A DNA stretch of 64,000 nucleotides from Gyromitra esculenta (lineage: Eukaryota; Ascomycota; Pezizomycetes; Pezizales; Discinaceae): positions 124,001 to 188,000 of the forward strand of contig JBCAML010000015.1 in assembly GCA_038503075.1 (NCBI GenBank). The letters run 5' to 3'. Under the pieces are notes generated by a model that was not told where the DNA came from, did no database searches, and saw nothing but the letters and a program-made list of their open reading frames with translations. The position numbers were made by a program, and so were the translations under genes. This document shows positions 56,425 through 64,000 of this stretch, in pieces (the stretch's first letter is position 1; every line of letters starts with the position of its first letter).

Positions 56425-58430
56425 GTGGATCAAAAGACATCTGCCCGCCTGTCGCGTCCGTACGAGGACCAGTCTTCACTCTGGGAAGCCGTAGGTTACT
56501 CCCCGCTTGCTTCACCCAGCGAACTCGACGGCAGCAGCATCACCCTCCAGGTCCCGTCGGCATCTCAACAGCGAACCCCCAGTTCGACGGGGTCTTCCCC
56601 CCCTAGTCTTCCCCCACTGTCACCACCCGCCGCCCTGAACTTCCAATCGATAGCTGAGCTGGGGATGCCCTCTCCAAGTCACCAGCCGGCTTCCCCGACG
56701 AATTCCATTCCGTCTCGGGACGGCGGTCAACATACCCCTACTTACCATCAACGAGAGGGAGACGGCATTCCCGACCGTCACATTTTAGAATGGGACATTG
56801 AGGATGTTGCAAATTATGTCTCTTCCATAGGGCTGGAACAGTATCGGGAACCGTTTTTAGGTTGGTCGTTCCTTTTCCTGTTTTACCTTACCCCACCATC
56901 CCTCCCCACCCCTGAAATGGGATGAAATGGGATGAAATGGCGGTTTCTGTGAGATGACTTGATTCTAATCGATGGGGGGGTCTATTTTGATGCACAGCCG
57001 AGAACATTACCGGCGAAGCTCTAGTCCATCTCGACCACGACGAACTACGGGAAATTGGGATTAAAAGTGTAGGGCATCGACTTACGGTTCTAAAGGGAGT
57101 TTACAACGTCAAAATTGCTCATGGTGTACCCATCGAGTCGGACAGTTACGTCCCAGTGTGTACGTGGATTGTTTTCTTTTATTTTCGGCTTTTGTTTTTG
57201 TTTTGTTCCTTTTTTGGGGGGGGGTAAAAACCCCTTTGACAGTGGTGATCGCTGATTGGTGGGTTATCGCGCATATTTTCAGCTGCCGATGCCGACGAGA
57301 ATGAGAAAGCCGCCACACAACACGATCTACAGCGTTTAATCGGGTTCATCCGGCAACGGGATGAAAGGATCCTGCAGGCTGAAAGCGAGCTTCGGGAAAT
57401 GCAAAAGTCTTTCACGAAGTTGCGCGAAGAATTATTGCCGGTCTGGCGTCTAATCAAGGACAAGAATAAGGCACTGCCTACTCCCTTATCTCAGGGCGGA
57501 TCGTACGGTTCTCAGCCCCCATTGACTACACCAGTTAGTTACAATGCCGAGCCATCAGCATTATCCCGAGACCGAGAGACTGAGCGACGGGAACAAAGTA
57601 AACGGGACCGGGAGAAGGAACGGGAAGAAAGAGGAGAGAGGGAGCAGGCACAGGAACCCCCATTTACTAGCAGTACCGCAAATCCAAACCTACTGCCCGC
57701 GCCATCTGCAGGAAAGGGTTTGTCAAGAAAGTTTTCAATGAAGAAACTCATCCTTGGAACCCCCAAGAATGCATCACCTACTCATCCTACATATCCGGAA
57801 ACTGTGAGGAACGAGTACGAGCCCCCGCCAACTGCGACGGCGACAAATGGGAACGGGATAAGAGATTTGCGGGATACGTCACCCGCTATCCCATCACCGA
57901 CTTCTCCATCAACAATACATCATTTATCCGGAACAGGTACTCCAAGTCACACATCTGGATCATCGCATAGAGCACCCGACATCTCATCCCGTCGGCCTCC
58001 CAGAAACGAATACGAAGAACCTCCTATCACTTCCAGTGGTGGCGGTGGCGGTGGGGGCGGTGGCGGTGGTAATTCCTCGAATTCTGTCGAGATCTTCAAG
58101 TCATTCCGGGTATCGATGGAAGATCCTTGTTACAAAGTCCTTCCCGCAGCATTAAAAAGATATAACATCCAAGCCGATTGGCGACAGTATGCGCTATACA
58201 TTGTACATGGAGATCAGGAAAGGTGTCTGGGGCTCGATGAGAAACCCTTGATATTGTTCAAGCAACTGGATAGAGAAGGGCGGAAACCGATGTTTATGCT
58301 AAGACGGAATGGAAACTTTGAGCCAGGAGGTGGAGGCGGGGTGCCGGGAAGTAGCGGGGCAAGCGTGTATGGAGCGAGGGAGCAAGGTATTACACTACCG
58401 GGTGGAGTACTACCTGGGGGCGTGTTATAG
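56425..58430 (+). CDS. ste50: Ste50-like MAPK adaptor with SAM and RA domains
   Basis: Adaptor that links the MAPKKK Ste11 to upstream GTPase signals in pheromone, filamentation and osmotic MAPK cascades. Exons: to 56860, 56998-57159 and 57283-58430; introns 56861-56997 (GTTGGT..CACAG) and 57160-57282 (GTACGT..TTTCAG); phases 1 and 1. From 56425 the product is 581 residues. SAM is at about 118-185 (LEWDIEDVANYVSSIGLEQY, split by intron 1), a coiled-coil at about 210-245 (ERILQAESELREM), a Ser/Pro/Arg-rich linker with a Gly run, and RA at about 472-545 (FRVSMEDPCYKVLPAALKRY). The 5' end is unresolved: position 56425 is GTG and the first in-frame ATG is about residue 80. An 11-base exon at 56171-56181 would supply an ATG if spliced to 56364. 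Confidence 0.88.
56884..56997 (+). repeat. Short tandem repeat in ste50 intron 1
   Basis: About three copies of GGGATGAAAT between 56916 and 56940 within the first mapped intron. Confidence 0.5.
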
Positions 58431-59535
58431 TGAATTGGGACGACAAGGGGAGGATTCGAGTGTGTACTGTAGATGATGTAGTGGGAGGGTTTTTGACTTG
58501 GCTTGGATTGGCTTGGGGCGGTGCGAGGTGTGCAATGGAGTCATGAATTTGATTTGATTGCTTGTGGTTTTTGAATTCAATTTACTGACTTTTTTCTTTT
58601 TATTCGTTTCTTAAGTTTTAACTCGTTATATTGAGGCATTTCTTGCATCGAAATAGCGGATCAAAAGTCGGTCGGATTTTTTGTGCGGGGGGTTTCTGTT
58701 TTGTTTTGTTCTTCAGGTGGAGGCGGCATTTTTTTTTTTCTTTTCTTTTTTTGAATATCTATTACAAGATTTAGTCAGATATCCATTTTTTTTTTATCCT
58801 TTATTTACTTTTTTTGCTGTAGCGCCAGCAATCATTATTCTTTCTACTTTTTTTTCTCCGGATACCAGGGTTTTTCTTTTCTTTTCATGCGCGGCTTTTT
58901 CTGTGAAAACGAGGTTTGGAGTAAGTTGGAGAGCTGGGTGGTGTTTTTTTTTGTCTTGGTATCATTGCCATTTTATCTGCTGTACGGGACTTTTTTTTTC
59001 TACTGTGGTAGGAGTATTGACTGGTAGGAGGGTTTGAAACCCAAGAAAGTAAGTATCCCCGGTAAGAGCAGGGGTTGTAGTTGTAGCACGGTATGAACGG
59101 TGGCGTGGGAAGGGTCGTGGGGGGGTAAAAAAACTTTGGAGAACTGTTTACATATTTTACGTACAATATAGTACCGGTACTAGTTACTGGCAGGGCTTTA
59201 GTTTCGAAAGAGTGAAACATATAAGAATGGCGGGTTTGGGTGATTAGCAGGTGGCGCTAAAGATTAAGTTATTGTAGAAAAGTTTGGGCTGCCGAGTCAG
59301 CGTTTGTGATGCAGATTGGAAACCGTTACTGCCGTACTTCGTCGACCGTTTCTGTAACGATTGATTGTATGAACTCATACCATGCAACTGTACTCGCAAT
59401 CAGGATAAGAGTAATAAATAGTCCAAGATATCTAAGTTGTAGAGAAAAACTCTTGATTCGATTAATTATATCTATCTAGCCAACGTAATGCAAAAAACAA
59501 AAAACAAATCGCACCCTAAAGACTCAAACAAAAAT
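58431..59535. other. 3' region of ste50 and convergent spacer
   Basis: Strongly T-rich (runs of T near 58730, 58785 and 58945). No gene supported. It separates the convergently transcribed ste50 and the first 135-aa gene. Confidence 0.45.
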
Positions 59536-59943
59536 TCATTTCTCTGTGCGTACCGGAAGCATATCCAAACCCTCCTTCGCTTCCTTAATATACTGTCCCA
59601 AAGTTTCGATCATCTCTTCGAATATTGCCTTATCCACAAAATACGACTTCTGCTTCGCATAAACCACTGCCTCCACCTCTTGAGCGTGGAGTTTAGCGAT
59701 TTTCAGCAATGTAGTGTTATTAACAACCTCCTCGTCATTCCCAGCCTTGCCATCACGACGGAGTTCTTCAAGACTCAAAGTATAGAGGAGAATATCACTA
59801 GTGTGGTTAGCGAAGGCATCGAGTTCCAGCTGGATGGAGGTGTAGTAGTTCTCTGTTGCGGTTGAGATGGCAAGACGGTTTTCTACAACCTGGCTTTCGT
59901 ATCTAGCCAGCGTAGCTCTAAGATTATTCTTGATCATATCCAT
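59536..59943 (-). CDS. Unknown 135-aa helical protein, copy 1
   Basis: Not recognised. Single exon, ATG 59943. No signal peptide or membrane segment. Long amphipathic helices rich in Glu, Lys, Leu and Ala suggest an alpha-helical bundle. It is similar to the next gene (60574-60981): same length and strand, shared pattern IxLxLxxF.....DxLL...L.L..LRxD....xxE, and a second shared block AKQ..YF..KA...E. The shared frame and distributed conservation argue for real genes. It has one Met-Asp-Met start with an A at -3. Confidence 0.62.
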   Translation of the reverse strand: MDMIKNNLRATLARYESQVVENRLAISTATENYYTSIQLELDAFANHTSDILLYTLSLEELRRDGKAGNDEEVVNNTTLLKIAKLHAQEVEAVVYAKQKSYFVDKAIFEEMIETLGQYIKEAKEGLDMLPVRTEK

Positions 59944-60573
59944 TTTTTCTGTTTGAATTAGGTGGGTTGTTTGGTGTGTTAGCTATTCTGCTGGGGATTG
60001 GTGGTTGGTGGTTAGATCTAATTAGGACAGTACATCACTAACTTTTATAGAAGACTGGTATGATCCAGTTCCATATTGAGCAGCGATCATAATCCAACTC
60101 CAGGAGCTTGAGATTCGAGTAAGCAATCACCATGAGTTCCCCAAATTCAACTTGAATCACCGTTTTAGATTTGAAGCCATGAAATTTTCAGACCCCAACC
60201 CAACTCCACATGTGGTCGTAATACTATGAAAACCAGGCTACAAATACCGTCCCACTCAAAAACACACACTCAGCTGAATTCTACCTAAACTTGGCGCTTA
60301 AACAATTTTTGTCAAGGCTATTATAATTAAGATTCACATCTCAAAAAACTTGAAATGCTCTCATGGAATATCACTCGGATTAGTATTTCGCATCATTACG
60401 TAGGTTCTTATATGTTGTATCATCTAATACAAACGACAGATGCTCACACTAAATAAAGATTTGTTCATCTATCGATTTGTAAGCACAATTGAGTAATGTA
60501 ACTTTATTTTCACCGAATTACAATAGCCAGAAGCTCTATAAAAAAAAGACTATAACTAAATCAATCCGAGGGT
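59944..60573. other. Spacer between the paired genes
   Basis: Upstream region of copy 1 and downstream region of copy 2. No gene supported. Confidence 0.4.
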
Positions 60574-60981
60574 TTAGAACCCCGGAAAACACTTCTTCCA
60601 TCCTTCCATAAACACCTTAGACTCCCACATTCGTTCCATATACTGCGCCTTCTTTCCGAAATAGACCAGCTGTTTAGCTTCCAGTAATGCCTTCGCCTTC
60701 CCTGCACTGGCCTCAGAATCTTGAGCCTTACCTCTAATCATCGTGGGCTCAGAATGATCGTCAGAAATATCGTCATGACGGAGATCTGCTAAAACTAAAC
60801 GACAAATCAGAACATCCTTCATGTATTTACCGAACTCCGTAAGCCCTAGCTTAATCGAATCGTGGAATTCGACCAGGAGCTCATCAAGCAACTTTTCGGT
60901 CTGTGAGATTAGGGCTTCATGTCTTGCTTTCGACTCAAGCTGATACTGAGTGGGATGGACGATTCTTGGGGAAGTCTGCAT
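60574..60981 (-). CDS. Unknown 135-aa helical protein, copy 2
   Basis: Not recognised. Single exon, ATG 60981, a diverged tandem copy of the gene at 59536-59943. The core IKLGLTEFGKYMKDVLICRL and LADLRHDD aligns with IQLELDAFANHTSDILLYTL and LEELRRDG of copy 1, and LEAKQLVYFGKKAQYMER aligns with VYAKQKSYFVDKAIFEE. Predicted soluble and helical. The two proteins keep exactly the same length despite low identity, which suggests selection on the fold. Confidence 0.62.
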   Translation of the reverse strand: MQTSPRIVHPTQYQLESKARHEALISQTEKLLDELLVEFHDSIKLGLTEFGKYMKDVLICRLVLADLRHDDISDDHSEPTMIRGKAQDSEASAGKAKALLEAKQLVYFGKKAQYMERMWESKVFMEGWKKCFPGF

Positions 60982-62024
60982 TGTTGCTGAGTTTTTTCTT
61001 TTTTGTAGTAAGGGTGTGTGGTGTAGTGTGGTTTAAGCGGACGGGGATACGTATGCAATTTATAGGATATATTTTCTTGCAGTCTGTTTCAACTCGAAGA
61101 AGGTCGATCCACACTTAATAGCTTTAGTTAGTAGGGGCTCATCTTGAACTTGTCGGCCTAGAAATTGCGAGCTTTCAAGTACTGCTAAGGCATCGTATTC
61201 CGAAACCAACGGTTAACTTACACTAGCTAGTCCAGTTAGGGTTTCAAGTTCTTTCCCCCGACCTGAACAGTAGAATTCACGACGGAGCGAAAATCTATAC
61301 CCTCGAAAACTCCTTGAGTAAGAGTAGATAACGCATATCTCAGAGGTGGATACTAATCAGGAGGAGCAATTCCTTGGGTATTTAACGTTTTCTTGAATTT
61401 GTTACCACCAAAATCCCAATGCATGGGACGTAAGGCTCCGACTTCATTTCGGTAGTCCTTCTCATCGGATATATGCCCACAGGTCGAAACCACCTAACGA
61501 ATAGTAAATAACCCCAATAAATAGGTATTCAATTTCTCGAGTGACATTTCATGATTTGCTATTCCAATTAGCCAAATTCTCTAGTTTTCTTATTCTAGAC
61601 GTATTATAGTCTACAATTTGAACTAATAACTCTAGGGGGTTTTTTTATCTTCGACCTGGCAATTCTATTGAAGTATTATCTTAGAGTTTATAGGTATATA
61701 GCTAAGCAGAATTTTACAATCTTCTATAACTACATGTAGGTTCCATTCTCTCGGAAAAATAAGCATAGCAATTCGCTCTAAGACCTCGACTTAGAAACCG
61801 ATGAGTCCGCTATCTAACTATAGCTCCCTAGTACCTGCGTTCCTAGGTCTAACCTTCCAAACATAGAACCAAGCGTGCGGCCCGTGCGTTGCGGCCGTCT
61901 TGGCACACCAGGCACAAAGCTTCAACTCCGCCGAATCACCAACCTCGCGCAACCGTAACCATAAACAACCCACACAAAACAAACGAAAACCCCCCCCCAA
62001 AAAAAAATAACCCTCATCCACAAA
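60982..62024. other. Intergenic, upstream of sus1
   Basis: No gene supported. A C-run and A-run (61991-62008) form the leader just before the sus1 start codon. Confidence 0.4.
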
Positions 62025-62403
62025 ATGACGTCCTCGCAAGCACAATCCCAAGACTCCGTTTTGCGCGCCGAAATCAATCGGCGCCTTCTGGAGTCCGGGG
62101 AGCTTGAGAGGTGTGTTGTTGCTCTGCGCTGATGTCCGCTTGCTTGCCAGATAAGCTAACGAACTTGGTGGAAATAGACTGGAAACGATGCTACTTGATC
62201 TCCTGCGCGAGTCGGGATGGTACGAGAATACGAAGAACCTATGCCACGAGCGATTACGCACCCAGGACGCGAAGATCGGGAACTTTAATGCGCTACTTAC
62301 GGATGTCGAGAAGAGGGTTAGAGAGACCGTCCCGGAGAGTGTTAAGGTTGAAGTTGTCAAAGCTATCAAAAAGGTGTTGGAGAGCATGATTGACGGATCA
62401 TGA
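62025..62403 (+). CDS. sus1: Sus1/ENY2, SAGA and TREX-2 subunit
   Basis: Small nuclear protein of the SAGA deubiquitinase module and of the TREX-2 mRNA export complex, coupling transcription to export at the nuclear pore. Exon 1 is 62025-62110 (ATG 62025), intron 62111-62177 (67 bases, GTGTGT..AATAG with a GCTAACG branch site), exon 2 62178-62403; 103 residues. Splicing gives the family core INRRLLESGELERLETML, then LLDLLRESGWYENTK and LCHERL, and a C-terminal helix (VPESVKVEVVKAIKKVLES), matching the helical hairpin layout and length of ENY2/Sus1. Introns in this gene are common in fungi. Confidence 0.9.
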
Positions 62404-62740
62404 AAAATAAAAAATCATGTTGGGGGGCCACAGCAGAATGGGAGGTTGGGGGGTACGCCAATAGAAGTCTGATTCATGGCATGAACTAGACGTGTGGTGT
62501 AGGGTGAGAGAAGTGCTGTTCGACAAAACATGCCATCTCACATAGCCAATTTCTTTTCTTTTGGGGGTTTATTAATTGCTTTGGTTACTGTAGTCGGGTA
62601 GTCGGCTGGTGGAGTGTCTGGCGTTTTCTTTCCAATAAACAACTTATGGATTGCTGGAGTTTCACCCGGCGTATTTTTCTAGAACCACACATGTATCTTC
62701 GTACTCCTTTCGGCCCCCTTCTCAAAAACTTGAGCCTCTT
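62404..62740. other. 3' region of sus1
   Basis: No gene supported. Confidence 0.4.
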
Positions 62741-62747
62741 CCAAACC

Positions 62748-62990
62748 TAGGCTACATGTAGTCTCACCTAGGCTACATGTACAGTCGCACCTTGTTATAA
62801 GGGACGTGCATAATTCGTGGGAATTTGTTCGTTAAAGCAAATTTTTCCTTATAGCAAATTTTGGGTGGTGCTAGGAGCTCAAAGTTGCACCCAACTTCCG
62901 TCCGTTGCTGCAAATTCCCATTATATCGAGGTTCCTTATATCAGGATTTGACTGTAGTCTCACCTAGGCTACATGTAGTCTCACCTACAC
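62748..62990. repeat. 21-bp tandem repeat, interrupted by a MITE
   Basis: Units of CTAGGCTACATGTAGTCTCAC lie on both sides of the element at 62782-62954: about one and a half before it and two after it. Removing the element and one TA restores a continuous array. Confidence 0.75.
62782..62954. mobile_element. 173-bp pogo-like MITE, TA duplication
   Basis: Begins CAGTCGCACCTTGTTATAAG and ends CCTTATATCAGGATTTGACTG; the ends pair imperfectly (CAGTC..A.CTTG..TATAAGG). TA at 62780-62781 and 62955-62956. CAGT ends with TA duplication are typical of the pogo/Fot1 group. No coding sequence. Confidence 0.75.
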
Positions 62991-64000
62991 CGGTATAATT
63001 TTATTCTAGAAGCCTTCTGATACGCCTTACGGGGAAGACGGCCAGGCGACGAGAACAAAGTAGTCGTAAAAAAACATATTCAACCGGTACACTCAAGATC
63101 TTATAGCACGGCTCTAATGGATCCAAAATCAACGCTAAATACCATAGCCATGGAAGTCCTTTCCGAGACGCCGGTATGATACGCGACAGAAGGAACAACT
63201 AGGATGAGATCACGGGATCTAGGAGAGTCACGGGAAAACTGTGGGAACCCGAAAAGCGTTTGGCGTATATGATACTCGCGAGCGCCTTTCCTGTATCCCA
63301 GTTCTGTAAATTTCCGTCGGGGCACATGTTATTCCGACGATATTGGCCCGTAGACTGCTTCGGTCTTTTCGCAGATTCGGTACCCGGCTCGGGATGCCTG
63401 CACATGCAGGTAACTTTTGCTTGCTTCTCTGTATGCTATCAAAAACACGCGAGAACATACTTTGCACTCTATACTGCCGTGCCATGTGCTTTATGGCTAG
63501 CACGAGGTACCTGGTGCAAATAACGGACAGTACAGAGTACCTCCAACCTGACGGAAAGCTACAGTACTTTCGCTTTGCGAAGTCACAGTGGGGAAACTGT
63601 CTCGGAAAGCCTCAACCGTAACTCGTCTCTCACATGTTACGCGTGCCTGCGTCCATACGGCGCGGAAACATCGTCCAGGGCATGGCATGGTGGGCATCGT
63701 ATGTCTCGATGGTCGACTATATCTGTCTGTCGGTCGAAGCGAAATCTGAACGGATCTGCTGCAATTGCGCCAATGAAATGAAACAGCTGCCAGCCGCCAG
63801 CAAGCGAAATACGGTGGCGAATGTTTCAAACCATCAACTGTTAGATATCGCATTGAAAGATCATCGAGTGGTTGATATCCTGAAACAATGGTCGCATGGA
63901 CATGTTCGCTGGATCTAGTGTGTGTAATTTATAATTTATGCCCTAATCTAACGGTTAATCACGAGATAGATCTGCAGAGACCCTACCCTCGTCGCTCGGT
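62991..64000. other. Right end of window, no gene supported
   Basis: Several short frames overlap on both strands (63001-63918), none with a recognised domain. The plus-strand frame 63634-63918 (94 aa, with ICCNCANEM) is the only one with some protein-like character. Confidence 0.35.

Noticed and set aside
63634..63918. 94-codon open frame with a CCNC cluster near the right end
   Set aside because: Equally long frames overlap on the other strand and nothing in it is recognisable.

Overview
The window is nuclear DNA of a filamentous ascomycete fungus. The evidence is short GT..AG introns of about 50-140 bases, a set of single-copy fungal genes (MVP1, ELG1, LAG1/LAC1, STE50, SUS1), and Ty3/Gypsy chromoviruses of the fungal Tf1/sushi type. 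The species cannot be named from the sequence.

Layout. Positions 1-1846 hold most of the sorting nexin gene mvp1 (minus strand, 3' end outside the window). Positions 2905-33432 are one 30.5 kb nested stack of LTR retrotransposons. It resolves by 5-bp target duplications into four elements of one family: E1 (outermost, TSD ATAAT), E2 inside E1 in the opposite orientation (TSD CACCC), and E3 (TSD TATGG) and E4 (TSD GGCGT) inside E2. Fourteen further solo LTRs of two related types (A and B) and one unrelated 945-bp TG..CA solo LTR are embedded in them. Removing the insertions leaves about 5.9-6.0 kb per element, which supports the reconstruction. Positions 33433-37371 hold a small two-exon gene for a tail-anchored protein and a cluster of MITE-like inverted-repeat elements. 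From 37372 to 48156 lie elg1, a SET-domain gene and a ceramide synthase gene, all on the minus strand. From 48157 to 56424 the DNA is gene-poor and AT-rich, with a deleted hAT transposon and a gene for a small secreted cysteine-containing protein. From 56425 onward come ste50 (plus strand), a divergent tandem pair of unknown 135-aa genes (minus strand), and sus1 (plus strand), followed by a TA-flanked MITE sitting inside a tandem repeat.

Biology of the retrotransposon family. All four copies carry gag with a CCHC knuckle, then pol with protease, reverse transcriptase, RNase H, HHCC/DDE integrase and a C-terminal chromodomain. The copies share three RNA-level features: a primer site complementary to a sequence about 52 bases downstream of the LTR TATA box (self-priming, as in Tf1); a gag-pol junction with the heptamer T TTA AAC directly before the gag stop and a stable downstream stem; and three hairpins near the LTR 3' end whose loops are constant while the stems vary by compensatory changes between A and B LTRs. 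These RNA structures are the most interesting content of the window. Only the gag of E3 is intact; every pol is interrupted.

Limits. Exon boundaries were inferred by reading splice signals and frames. No search or alignment program was run, so family names rest on recognised motifs.
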